Of a stretch of 64,000 bases of DNA, positions 9,764 through 18,309 are shown piece by piece. The stretch comes from Acinetobacter sp. B51(2017) (GTDB lineage: Bacteria > Pseudomonadota > Gammaproteobacteria > Pseudomonadales > Moraxellaceae). The DNA lies in the NCBI RefSeq assembly GCF_003711395.1, contig NZ_PJRJ01000004.1, positions 1 to 64,000 of the forward strand, in the 5' to 3' direction. Each line of letters opens with the position of its first letter. The stretch's first letter is position 1. The position numbers were made by a program, and so were the translations under genes. Below the pieces are notes generated by a model. That model was not told the DNA's origin and did no database searches. It saw only the letters and a list, made by a program, of their open reading frames with translations.

Positions 9764-10045
9764 GAAAAGTTCTCCTGTGTCCGGTAACGGCACAAAAAGT
9801 AATAGACTCAACTTGAGACGATAATCGTTTTTTGAACAGGGTTAGTGAAATATTTTTTTTGTTTTAATTAAGATATTTTACAGATTATTATTTTTTATTG
9901 TTTTGTTATTAAAACACCAAACTGCCGCCATATAGTATTTATTTTCTAAATAGCAGAATCATCTTCACCTAATAGTTGTTTATAGTTTATACTCAACAGA
10001 AATCATAGTAAGACATTTTTTGGATTACTCTTCTGGATTGGTGAT
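9764..10045. promoter_or_regulatory. Divergent hcaE/hcaR regulatory region
   Basis: This 282-base A+T-rich interval separates the two divergent starts and must hold both promoters and the LysR-type operator. An 11-base palindrome ACGAT-A-ATCGT lies at 9818-9828, about 55 bases before the hcaE start; a related element precedes mhpC. Binding by HcaR is a guess from position, and T-N11-A candidates elsewhere in the interval are too many to choose between. Confidence 0.5.
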
Positions 10046-10951
10046 ATGGAATTACGACACCTTCGATATTTTATTACCGTGGCTGAAGAACTTAACTTCA
10101 GTAAAGCGGCTTTAAAACTTTTTACAGCACAACCGTCATTAAGTCAGCAGATTAAAGACTTAGAAGAGGATGTGGGTGTGAAGTTATTACACCGTACCAA
10201 GCGTAAGGTTGAACTCACGGAAGAAGGTGCTGTGTTCTTAGAACAAGCGCGGTTGACGCTTGCTCAAGCAGACAAAGCCGTTGCCATGGCACGCCAAGTC
10301 TCACAAGCCAAACAACAGATGCTACGCATTGGTTTTGTGCCTGTGGCGGAGATGAAAATCTTCCCTTATGTCCTGCCAAATCTACGGGTACAAAACTCTG
10401 ATCTTAAAATCGAATTGCTCAGTATGAACAACTCAGATCAGAGTAAAGCCATCAAGAAAGGTGAACTCGATATCACTTTTACCCGTCAAAGTTTACAAAG
10501 CGATGAAATTGAGAGTCAATTTGTATTGCGTGAACCGCTTATTTTTATCTTGCCTAAAGATCATCCTCTAGCAAAATATGAGCGAATCCCTGTTAAAGCA
10601 TTGAATGGTATGGATTTTATTATCCCTTCAGCTGAACAGTCCCAAACGCTGCACAATCTAATTTTAGACTTTGCGCAAAACAATAATATTGAACTTAATA
10701 TCGTGCAAAAAGCCGATAACATTCTGTTTAATATTAACTCGATTGGTATGGGTCTAGGCTGCACCATTTTACCTGGTTATATTGCCCCACTTACCATGAG
10801 CAATACAGTGATTCGTCCTTTAGATGTTGAGCTGCCGCATTTGGATTTGTATGTCAGCTACCGTAAAAATAGCTCATCTATTGCAGTCACTAAATTTATG
10901 GAATTATTAACTCGCGTGTTTTATTTGGGTTTTAGCCGCGAAGCTGAATAG
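10046..10951 (+). CDS. hcaR: LysR-type activator of the hca genes
   Basis: The first 60 residues form the LysR winged helix-turn-helix (ELRHLRYFITVAEELNFSKA ... QPSLSQQIKDLEEDVGVKLL), and the rest is a periplasmic-binding-fold effector domain (LRIGFVPVAEM ... GMGLGCTILPGY). These segments closely match E. coli HcaR, which activates hcaEFCBD in response to phenylpropionate or cinnamate. Length is 301 residues. Its divergent position next to hcaE supports the same role, and autoregulation is likely for this family. The ribosome-binding site is weak (GGTG). Confidence 0.9.
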   Translation: MELRHLRYFITVAEELNFSKAALKLFTAQPSLSQQIKDLEEDVGVKLLHRTKRKVELTEEGAVFLEQARLTLAQADKAVAMARQVSQAKQQMLRIGFVPVAEMKIFPYVLPNLRVQNSDLKIELLSMNNSDQSKAIKKGELDITFTRQSLQSDEIESQFVLREPLIFILPKDHPLAKYERIPVKALNGMDFIIPSAEQSQTLHNLILDFAQNNNIELNIVQKADNILFNINSIGMGLGCTILPGYIAPLTMSNTVIRPLDVELPHLDLYVSYRKNSSSIAVTKFMELLTRVFYLGFSREAE

Positions 10952-10978
10952 TTTTACCACGCTAGAGTCATATTATAG

Positions 10979-11015
10979 GCATCATTATTTTATCAATAAA
11001 TAATGGTGCTTTTTT
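10979..11015 (+). terminator. hcaR terminator
   Basis: GCATCATTATTT (10979-10990) pairs with AAATAATGGTGC (10998-11009) including one G-T pair, and is followed by a T run on the plus strand. Confidence 0.82.
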
Positions 11016-11253
11016 ATGGTTTATAGTGCTTAAAATTCACACAAATTAGACTTAAGTCTAAGATGAATTTTATATTCTAAAAGCAGCTTTATTTGAAAAT
11101 AACTTATAACAAAATGTTTTATTATGGCTGTGATCTGCTTTTTACATCCTCACTACAACTTAAGTCTAATAAGCTTGATCTTGGCCTAAATTTAAATTCA
11201 GTCCTATAAATGAGAATAAGACTTATTTAATATCACTATTCTTTAGTTTAAAT

Positions 11254-11287
11254 AAAAAAAAGGATGACATATAAGTCATCCTTTTTT
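11254..11287. terminator. mhpC terminator
   Basis: The core arms GGATGAC and GTCATCC close a 6-base loop and are flanked by seven or more A on the left and six T on the right. It serves mhpC on the minus strand and could stop plus-strand read-through. Confidence 0.85.
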
Positions 11288-11294
11288 ATTTGGC

Positions 11295-12155
11295 TTATTT
11301 TACACCATGTACTGCAAGGTAGTTTTTAATCACAGTATTGAATTCTTCTGCTTTTTCAACTTGTGACCAGTGACCACATTGGCTGAAGATATGCGCATCA
11401 GCATTTGGCACAATGTTTAAAATATCCCAAGTACGTGACACAGGAATCACCACGTCTTGTGTACCGTGAATGAGCAATACAGGAACTGTAATGTCTTTCA
11501 TTTTTTCGAAATCTAACGGGAATTCAAAACGATCACGGTCACGCGCGCCAACCACGTCCATCAAGCGGTTTGATGCATAGTCATTTGCAGCAGAAGCAAA
11601 ACGTACTTTTACAAGTTCGTCAGTGATCAAGTCTTTATTCACAACGAACATAGAAAGGGTCTTTTTGATCCCTTCTTCAGTTAACACAGGATTTGCGTGA
11701 GCTTTTAATGCTGCGGTTTGTTTCGCACCACCAGTACCCATAGATACGATACCTAAAACGCGCTCTGGATAGTCAAGCGCCATTTGGAAAGCTAACCAAC
11801 CACCCAGTGAGTTACCTACTAACCACGTTTTTTCAATACCTAAAGCATCTAAGGTACGTACTGCGTGGTCTACCCATGCACGGATGCCATAAGCTGTGTT
11901 TGGTGCAACGACAGTTTGACCATAACCAATGGTATCAATGGCGATACAACGTGCTTGCTCACCAATTGATGGTAAATTTAACCACCAGTTTGCCGCAGCA
12001 GATACACCTGTACCTGAACCATGTAAGAATAAAATTGGTGTACCTTCACCAATTTCATGGTAATGGGTCAGCTCGCCTTCAGCTGTTTCAATCCATTTAT
12101 CTTCTAAACCAAAGAATGCGTCTGTAGTGTATTCAGGGATTTGTACAGTGCTCAT
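11295..12155 (-). CDS. mhpC: 2-hydroxy-6-oxonona-2,4-dienedioate hydrolase
   Basis: This alpha/beta-hydrolase cleaves the C-C bond of the ring-fission product made by MhpB, giving 2-hydroxypenta-2,4-dienoate plus succinate (or fumarate from the cinnamate branch). The catalytic triad is visible: Ser116 in GNSLGG, Asp234 in GTQDVVIP, His262 in QCGHWSQVE; HGSGTG at 45-50 forms the oxyanion region. Length is 286 residues. ATG at 12155 has GAGGAA upstream. It stands alone between two terminators, separated from mhpB and from mhpDFE. Confidence 0.92.
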   Translation of the reverse strand: MSTVQIPEYTTDAFFGLEDKWIETAEGELTHYHEIGEGTPILFLHGSGTGVSAAANWWLNLPSIGEQARCIAIDTIGYGQTVVAPNTAYGIRAWVDHAVRTLDALGIEKTWLVGNSLGGWLAFQMALDYPERVLGIVSMGTGGAKQTAALKAHANPVLTEEGIKKTLSMFVVNKDLITDELVKVRFASAANDYASNRLMDVVGARDRDRFEFPLDFEKMKDITVPVLLIHGTQDVVIPVSRTWDILNIVPNADAHIFSQCGHWSQVEKAEEFNTVIKNYLAVHGVK

Positions 12156-12279
12156 ACTTATTCCTCGTATCGCGTAAAACTTTGCTGGGTTAACCCCAAG
12201 CGTCGTGATTTTATTCAGTATATGACTGGTTTAACTATTCCATATTACCTGTTCATTGGCTTAAAACTGATATAAATTT

Positions 12280-12310
12280 ACGATAAAATCGTACAAAAAA
12301 ACGATAATTT
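12280..12310. promoter_or_regulatory. Possible operator upstream of mhpC
   Basis: ACGAT-AAA-ATCGT (12280-12292) and ACGATAATTT (12301-12310) resemble the ACGAT-A-ATCGT element upstream of hcaE. A shared regulator is inferred only from this resemblance in A+T-rich DNA. Confidence 0.3.
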
Positions 12311-12392
12311 AACTTATTGTTTTTCAAAGTGTTTAACTTTAAATAAAGTCTTATTTTTATTCAGGTATTTTAAACAAAAATGTCATGCAATA

Positions 12393-12421
12393 AAAAAGAG
12401 CAGCGATTGCTGCCCTTTTTA
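12393..12421. terminator. Terminator of the OprD-like porin gene
   Basis: AAAAAG-GCAGC and GCTGC-CTTTTT form a stem with small internal mismatches around the loop GATT. On the minus strand it is followed by a T run, just after the porin stop codon. Confidence 0.8.
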
Positions 12422-12430
12422 AAGCTTCAC

Positions 12431-13687
12431 TTAAAATTTATAGGTATAAGTGGTGGCTACGCGATACTCTTGTAAATCTGATTTGTAATCAAAGTCGGCA
12501 TCAATATACATGGCTTGAATACCTAAACCTTTGAGTTTGCCTTCAGGTACTGTGTAATTCACAATTGCATTCAACTCTTGTGAATCCTGATCTTTTTTAC
12601 CCGCTGTATCGGCGTCAAAGCCCATCATATATACCGCATTGGCATTTAAACCTGGCACACCCAATGCAGAAAAATCATAGCCATAAGTTAAACCTACTGA
12701 TTTTTCGTTAGCAGCTGTAAAAGTTGCAATGCCCCAGTTGACTAAATACGGCTGTGGCACCCAACCACCCAACGTTGGGAATGAGCTATCCCCCATCATG
12801 TGTTGGTAACCTAAGCCAAATGTATGTGCGCCATGATTTAACTTTGCACCCACTGAAAGCGCTTGGTTATCAATCTTGCCATAGAGTTTGTCGCCCGATT
12901 CTGAATTGTCAAAATAACGCGCATGGCTAGTCAGTTTGGTTTTTTCGCCCAATGTGGTGTTGTAGTTTAAACCGACATAATGCTGCTGATAGATGTCTTG
13001 TACATCTGCATACCAATAGCTTAGCCCCACCTCTTTGCTTAATTGATGATCGATCCCCGCAAGCCACATACCATCTGCTGCTTCACCATTATCATAATAA
13101 TTTTTACCTTTGGCTGGCGCAAATAAAGTTAAATCACGGAATTGATTGTCATAACGATTATTGATGCTATCAATATAGGCTACAGTAAATTTAGTATCAT
13201 CCAATAGATCTTTAGATTCTAACCATGCACCATTATAGGTGGTCAGCAATTGACGTGATGGGTCGAATACCAATACTGGTGATACTGGCAGCAACTCACC
13301 TACTTTTAGTTCTGTTTGTGAAATTTTAGCCTTTAAGGTTGCACCAATTTTACCAAATTGATCCTTTGACTCTTTCCCATCATGTGGCAAAATCCAATCT
13401 GGATTTTTATCACGACCATTCAATTTAAATGCATGTTGTACTAATAGGTCTGCACCCACTTGTACGCCGCCACCAATATCGTGATAACCCGACTTTGCAT
13501 CTAAAGTCACACCCTGTGACCAAGATCCCCAGTTATTTTGTGGTTGATCTTTAATTTGGCGATCTAAGTAAAAGTTTTTAAACTTAAGCTGAATTTGGCT
13601 ATCGTCAATAAAATCTGCTTGTGCTGCAGTGTTTGCGAGTGCTGCTGTAGCAAGACAGATAGCTGTCCATAATAATTGGCGACGCAT
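12431..13687 (-). CDS. OprD-family outer-membrane porin
   Basis: A signal peptide ends at about residue 24 (ANTAAQA/DF). The mature protein has many short amphipathic strands and ends in Phe (TYTYKF), as expected for an outer-membrane beta-barrel. The features IQLKFKNFYLDRQ, ELLPVSPVLVFDPSRQLLTTY and LSYWYADVQDIYQQHYVGLNY are typical of the OprD/OpdK substrate-specific channels of Pseudomonas and Acinetobacter. Position between mhpC and mhpE suggests that it lets phenylpropionate or a similar carboxylate through the outer membrane, which is inference. AGGA lies upstream of the ATG. Confidence 0.87.
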   Translation of the reverse strand: MRRQLLWTAICLATAALANTAAQADFIDDSQIQLKFKNFYLDRQIKDQPQNNWGSWSQGVTLDAKSGYHDIGGGVQVGADLLVQHAFKLNGRDKNPDWILPHDGKESKDQFGKIGATLKAKISQTELKVGELLPVSPVLVFDPSRQLLTTYNGAWLESKDLLDDTKFTVAYIDSINNRYDNQFRDLTLFAPAKGKNYYDNGEAADGMWLAGIDHQLSKEVGLSYWYADVQDIYQQHYVGLNYNTTLGEKTKLTSHARYFDNSESGDKLYGKIDNQALSVGAKLNHGAHTFGLGYQHMMGDSSFPTLGGWVPQPYLVNWGIATFTAANEKSVGLTYGYDFSALGVPGLNANAVYMMGFDADTAGKKDQDSQELNAIVNYTVPEGKLKGLGIQAMYIDADFDYKSDLQEYRVATTYTYKF

Positions 13688-14090
13688 GGCTACAATTCCT
13701 AAAGTCTACGTTATGCTTAGGCTCATCATGCAAAAATGAGCAACATAAAAAAATCCGACTAGAGTAGTAATTCAGTTTTATATGCCAGCGCTTAAGACTC
13801 TGTTCAATTTTATTAATTAGAGATTTTAACAATAACTCTTTTTTATTATTTTTCCATTTAATCAAATTAACATTCTGTTATATCAAACATTTTTATACTT
13901 TTTATTTTTATGTGTATTTTATCAGCAACTATTAAGTGCTTTTAGCTGTAAGCAAAAATTAAGCGTTCACTTAAATCGCCGATTATTAATATAATTAAAA
14001 TCTAATATCATATATTTTATATATAAATCAATATTTTAACCAAAAAAAAGCGTCCCAAAGGACGCCTTTTTAAAACTTGCGTTTTAACAA
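13688..14090. other. Non-coding region upstream of the porin gene
   Basis: Very A+T-rich, with no gene. It contains the mhpDFE terminator at 14042-14074 and presumably the porin promoter. No operator-like palindrome was recognised. Confidence 0.5.
14042..14074. terminator. Terminator of mhpD-mhpF-mhpE
   Basis: GCGTCC and GGACGC pair around CAAA; A runs precede and T runs follow, giving a bidirectional form. It lies directly after the mhpE stop codon on the minus strand. Confidence 0.87.
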
Positions 14091-15110
14091 TTAAGCTTGA
14101 AGCTCACGCGCTTTTGCCATTGTTAATGCTAAGTCTTCGATCATGTCTTCTTGACCACCAACCGTACCACGGCGACCAAGTTCCATTAAGATTTCACGCG
14201 CAGATACGCCATATTTCGCTTCGGCACGTTTAGCAAACAATAGGAATGAAGAGTAAACACCCGCATAACCTAAAGTCGCCGCATCACGGTCGGCACGAAT
14301 TGGGTTGTGCATCATTGGAATCACAAGATCTTCAGCAACGTCTTGTACTTTGAACAAGTCAACACCAGTGTCCATACCCATACGGTTAGCAACAGCGATG
14401 AACAATTCAAGTGGTGTGTTACCCGCGCCTGCACCAAGACCCGCAGATGCCAAGTCAACACGTACCGCGCCTGCTTGAACAGCAGCAACAGTATTAGAAA
14501 CACCCATACCTAAGTTGTGGTGCCCGTGGAAACCTAACTCAATGCTTGGGTCTAAATGTTGACGTAAATGACCAACACGATCAATCACATCTTGAGGAAG
14601 CATGTAACCTGCTGAGTCTGTTACATAAATACAGTTTGCACCGTAAGACACCATCTTCTTCGCTTCTTCTAAAAGACGCTCAGGAGATGCCATGTGAGCC
14701 AACATTAAGAAGCCCACTGTGTCTATTTCTAATTTACGTGCAGCGGTGATGTGCTGTTCAGAACAGTCCGCTTCCGTACAGTGTGTTGCAACACGAATGG
14801 TCGATACACCAATTTCGTGCGCCATTTTCAAATGGTCAACCGTACCGATACCAGGAAGAAGAAGCGCAGAAACTTTGGCATTCTTCATACGTGGCACAAC
14901 AGCAGATAGATATTCTTCGTCAGTTGCAGCAGCAAAACCGTAGTTGACTGATGAACCACCAAGACCGTCACCGTGTGTCACTTCAATTAAAGGTACGCCT
15001 GCATCATCAAGTGCTGTTGAAATTGCAATCATTTGCTCAACAGTGGTTTGATGGCGCTGTGGGTGCATACCATCACGCAAAGTCATATCATGAACAATAA
15101 TCTTAGACAT
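14091..15110 (-). CDS. mhpE: 4-hydroxy-2-oxovalerate aldolase
   Basis: Splits 4-hydroxy-2-oxopentanoate into pyruvate and acetaldehyde, which is channelled to MhpF. The HMGL/DmpG-type TIM barrel begins with [15 protein letters not shown] (Arg12 and Asp13 at the active site). The metal-binding [11 protein letters not shown] is near residue 195, and the C-terminal helical communication domain carries [19 protein letters not shown]. The length of 339 is normal. AAGGAG precedes the ATG, inside the end of mhpF. Confidence 0.94.
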   Translation of the reverse strand: MSKIIVHDMTLRDGMHPQRHQTTVEQMIAISTALDDAGVPLIEVTHGDGLGGSSVNYGFAAATDEEYLSAVVPRMKNAKVSALLLPGIGTVDHLKMAHEIGVSTIRVATHCTEADCSEQHITAARKLEIDTVGFLMLAHMASPERLLEEAKKMVSYGANCIYVTDSAGYMLPQDVIDRVGHLRQHLDPSIELGFHGHHNLGMGVSNTVAAVQAGAVRVDLASAGLGAGAGNTPLELFIAVANRMGMDTGVDLFKVQDVAEDLVIPMMHNPIRADRDAATLGYAGVYSSFLLFAKRAEAKYGVSAREILMELGRRGTVGGQEDMIEDLALTMAKARELQA

Positions 15111-15121
15111 GTGGTTGCTCC

Positions 15122-16018
15122 TTAAGCTTCTTCTTTGTTGAATACGTGTTCAGCAAACATTTCTGCAGTACGTGCAGCTGCTGCTGTCATGATGTCTAGG
15201 TTACCTGCATATTTAGGTAAGAAGTCACCAAGACCTTCTACTTCTAGGAAGATAGAAACACGGTTACCATCAAAAATAGGACCGTTTACAAGTTTGTAAC
15301 CTGGTACATATTTTTGCACTTCTTTAATCATCGCGTGTACTGATTCAGTGATCGCAGCTTGATCTGGTTCACCTTCAACTAAGCAGTGAACAGTATCACG
15401 CATCATTAAAGGTGGTTCAGCAGGGTTAATGATGATGATCGCTTTACCTTGCTTCGCACCACCCACTTTCTCAATTGCACCCGCAGTTGTACGCGTGAAT
15501 TCGTCGATGTTTTTACGTGTACCTGGACCTACAGACTTTGTAGATACAGTCGCAATGATTTCACCGTATTCAACAGGTTGAACGCGAGAAACCGCAGCAA
15601 CCATAGGAATTGTTGCTTGACCACCACAGGTTACCATGTTCACGTTTGGCACTTCGCCAGCCGCAAGCAATGCTTCTAAGTTTACTGGTGGTACGCAGAA
15701 TGGACCAATTGCAGCAGGTGTTAAGTCAATCATTAACACGCCAAGTTCATTTAATTTGCGGCTGTTTTCTGCGTGTACGTATGCAGAAGTCGCATCAAAT
15801 GCAATTTTAATATCGTCTTCTAAAACGTGTGGTAATAAACCATCTACGCCTTCAGCAGTGGTTTTTAAGCCCATTTTTGCAGCACGCGCCAGACCTTCAG
15901 ATGTAGGATCAATACCCACCATCCATACTGGCTCTAACCATTCGCTGCGTTGCAATTTATAAAGCAAGTCAGTACCAATGTTACCTGGACCGATCATTGC
16001 ACATTTAATCTTTTTCAT
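15122..16018 (-). CDS. mhpF: Acetaldehyde dehydrogenase (acylating)
   Basis: Oxidises acetaldehyde from MhpE to acetyl-CoA with NAD and CoA. The N-terminal GPGNIGTDL motif (residues 10-18) binds NAD and Cys131 in [11 protein letters not shown] is the catalytic thiol. The protein has 298 residues, slightly shorter than E. coli MhpF, with no missing motif. MhpE and MhpF homologues form a channelled complex. The order mhpD-mhpF-mhpE with short gaps indicates one transcript. Confidence 0.94.
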   Translation of the reverse strand: MKKIKCAMIGPGNIGTDLLYKLQRSEWLEPVWMVGIDPTSEGLARAAKMGLKTTAEGVDGLLPHVLEDDIKIAFDATSAYVHAENSRKLNELGVLMIDLTPAAIGPFCVPPVNLEALLAAGEVPNVNMVTCGGQATIPMVAAVSRVQPVEYGEIIATVSTKSVGPGTRKNIDEFTRTTAGAIEKVGGAKQGKAIIIINPAEPPLMMRDTVHCLVEGEPDQAAITESVHAMIKEVQKYVPGYKLVNGPIFDGNRVSIFLEVEGLGDFLPKYAGNLDIMTAAAARTAEMFAEHVFNKEEA

Positions 16019-16043
16019 GAATGTACTCTCTTTGAATCTGGGA

Positions 16044-16841
16044 TTATTCAGCAGCGAAAGCAGCTGTTACAGAACCGAAGCCTTCAATTTCAACTTTGAA
16101 TTCGTCGCCTGGGTTCGCGACGACCATTGGACCTAGCGCACCTGTGAGTACGATGTCACCTTTAAGTAATGGACGACCACGGCGTACCATTTCATCTGCT
16201 AACCAAACAGCAGCATTTAAAGGGTTGGCTAAGCATGCTTTACCCACACCTTGAGAGACAACTTCTTCACCGCGTGTCATCACCATCTTGCAGTTTACAA
16301 GATCAAGGTTTTCAAGTTTTACTGGCTGAGAACCTAAAACAAAAGCCGCTGAAGACGCGTTATCAGCAACAGTATCAATCAGGCTGATTTTCCAGTTTTC
16401 GATACGGCTATCTACCACTTCTACCGCAGGAAGCGCATAATCAGTCGCACTGATGATGTCGGCATAGGTGTGTTTTTCTTGGCTTAAGTCTGCTTTAAGA
16501 ACCAATGCGATTTCTGCTTCAACTTTTGGCTGAATCAAGAGACCCGCAGGAATCGCTTCACCATCGCCATACGCCATATCGGCAAATAACATACCAAAGT
16601 CAGGTTGATCTACACCAAGTTGTGCTTGGACAACTTTTGAGGTTAAACCAATCTTACGACCCACTAAACGACGACCCTCTGCGAGTGCACGTTTGGTATT
16701 GATTTCTTGAACTGCGTAAGCAATATCTACATCAGCAGTTTCACCGCCTAATTGTGGACGGATCGGTGCGATAGCAGCTTGATTAACTTCTGCATCACGC
16801 AGCGCTTGAGCAACTGATTCAACAACAGCAGAATTCGACAT
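16044..16841 (-). CDS. mhpD: 2-keto-4-pentenoate hydratase
   Basis: Adds water to 2-hydroxypenta-2,4-dienoate to give 4-hydroxy-2-oxopentanoate, the substrate of MhpE. Family features are [26 protein letters not shown], with [10 protein letters not shown] and [20 protein letters not shown] further on. The frame is open to 16970, but the ATG at 16841 ([12 protein letters not shown]) has AAGGAA 7 bases upstream and gives 265 residues, as in E. coli MhpD. It is the first gene of the mhpDFE unit. Confidence 0.93.
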   Translation of the reverse strand: MSNSAVVESVAQALRDAEVNQAAIAPIRPQLGGETADVDIAYAVQEINTKRALAEGRRLVGRKIGLTSKVVQAQLGVDQPDFGMLFADMAYGDGEAIPAGLLIQPKVEAEIALVLKADLSQEKHTYADIISATDYALPAVEVVDSRIENWKISLIDTVADNASSAAFVLGSQPVKLENLDLVNCKMVMTRGEEVVSQGVGKACLANPLNAAVWLADEMVRRGRPLLKGDIVLTGALGPMVVANPGDEFKVEIEGFGSVTAAFAAE

Positions 16842-17337
16842 CAATGTTTCCTTAAACTGCAAAAATTGGACATATACCATGCATAAATTACAGCTCAAAC
16901 TATGCCAGCTGAAGAATGCTTGTACAGTAAAAATGCTGAGTATTTGCGATGGATATATGTATAAACGCATTTAGAATCTTCAATCTAGCGTCTTTATGCC
17001 AATACTTATTTTATTTTTTACAATAGTTAAAGCCTATAAAGCGTTTTTAGAATTTTAAGAAAAATTAATAACCTAATATAAATAGACTGCTTTTCTTTGG
17101 CTAAACATTGCCACAAAAAAAGCCAGCAATTCAAAAAAATCCTGCCTCTAAGACTAAAAGATAATAAAAAATTATCCTAAGTTTGAAATTGGGGTCACTA
17201 CCCACCCTGTTGATGCTTGAGCCTCAGCCAAGAATTTTGCTTAAGCTTATGACTAACGGCTTGAGAGAATTTTTTGTCTAGAACAGCTTAATAAAGGATG
17301 CATAAGTCATCCTTTATATCGGTTTAATATTGAAGTC
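16842..17337. other. Non-coding region upstream of mhpD
   Basis: About 500 bases, A+T-rich, no credible gene. It should contain the mhpD promoter; the ACGAT element seen before hcaE and mhpC is absent. A small hairpin near 17293-17315 ends the following gene. Confidence 0.45.
17293..17320 (-). terminator. Probable terminator of the HAD phosphatase gene
   Basis: AAAGGATG (17293-17300) pairs with CATCCTTT (17308-17315) around a 7-base loop. On the minus strand it is followed by a short A/T stretch, so it is a modest candidate. Confidence 0.5.
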
Positions 17338-18006
17338 TTAAGCCACTTCGGCTGGCTGAATTTTGCTGAATAAAAACACCGCTAAGTCAGCAACAGTATC
17401 GGCAATGTAAATTGGCTTAAATTGCTGTAACACCGCAACACTATGCACCCCATAAGCAACGCCAATGCTTGGCATCCCAATATTGGCTGCCATATTTAAG
17501 TCATAACTACTATCACCGACCATAATGGCTTGTTCAGCCTTTACACCTGTCAGCGCTAAGATTTCAGCCAACATTAATGGATCGGGCTTGGATTTGGTTT
17601 CGCTGGCAGCACGGGTCGCCACAAATAAATCTTCACTCTGGGTCTGTTTTAATACGCGATCTAAACCTTTACGGCTTTTACCTGTAGCAACGGCAAGTTG
17701 TACACCTTGGGCAGCTAAGCCATGCAACATGTCACTTACCCCTGCAAACCAAGCATCGCCTTTAGAGTTTGCAACATAATGCTCCGAGTAGCTTTGCAAA
17801 ATATCAGCGTGTAATTCAGGCACATTTGGAAATAGCGTATTTGCCACTTCTGGCAAGCCTAAACCAATAATGCTTTTGGCAGCCTCATCAGTTAAAGGTT
17901 GATTAAACTTTTGGGCAGCAAATTGTAGGCTTGCCACAATTTGACCAACTGAATCAAATAAAGTGCCATCCCAATCAAAAATGACCAGTTTTACAGGTGA
18001 GTTCAT
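17338..18006 (-). CDS. HAD-superfamily (subfamily IA) phosphatase, phosphoglycolate-phosphatase-like
   Basis: The nucleophile motif DWDGTLFDS is at residues 11-19 (Asp11 nucleophile, Asp13 acid/base). Motif II is VATGKSRKG, the Lys of motif III is in SKPDPLM, and motif IV is MVGDSSYDLNMA. A helical cap lies between motifs I and II. Length 222. The enzyme hydrolyses a small phosphate monoester; the true substrate is uncertain. Related HAD genes are often found beside rluC. AGGAAA precedes the ATG. Confidence 0.85.
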   Translation of the reverse strand: MNSPVKLVIFDWDGTLFDSVGQIVASLQFAAQKFNQPLTDEAAKSIIGLGLPEVANTLFPNVPELHADILQSYSEHYVANSKGDAWFAGVSDMLHGLAAQGVQLAVATGKSRKGLDRVLKQTQSEDLFVATRAASETKSKPDPLMLAEILALTGVKAEQAIMVGDSSYDLNMAANIGMPSIGVAYGVHSVAVLQQFKPIYIADTVADLAVFLFSKIQPAEVA

Positions 18007-18309
18007 AGAGATTTCCTAATATTTGATTTGGCTTTGAAGCCCTCTCCTTTTAGGAGAGGTGAGCTAAATAAATTCATCACCACAATTCGCTTCAATAAAC
18101 CGCTTTTTTCGCATAGGTATGATCTACTTTTCAAGGATGAAAAGTAGCAAAAATCCTTTGTTATTCTGATAGAACATCCCTGTACTACAGAGTAACGACG
18201 ACATCCATGTCGCCTGTCATGTGTTTTAAATAAAAGGCTTAACCTTAAAATTTCGACAAATAAACGAGTAGATTTTTATACCCCAATAGAGAAAGCAAAG
18301 ATGCTTGAA
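18007..18309. repeat. Intergenic region packed with short inverted repeats
   Basis: There is no gene between the phosphatase and rluC. Three perfect inverted repeats occur: CCTCTCC/GGAGAGG at 18041-18059, CTACTTTTCA/TGAAAAGTAG at 18124-18147, and CGACAT/ATGTCG at 18199-18212. The last is part of a segment resembling 4286-4335 in the opposite orientation. This looks like remnants of dispersed intergenic repeats; a terminator role for the first hairpin is possible. Confidence 0.5.

Larger units (their letters stand above)
10952..11294. other. Convergent intergenic region with a 16-bp palindrome
   Basis: No gene is seen. It holds the hcaR terminator (10979-11015), the perfect palindrome TTAGACTTAAGTCTAA at 11046-11061, a second copy of CTTAAGTCTAA at 11159-11169, and the mhpC terminator at 11254-11287. 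The palindromes lie between the 3' ends of two genes, an odd place for an operator. Confidence 0.55.
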
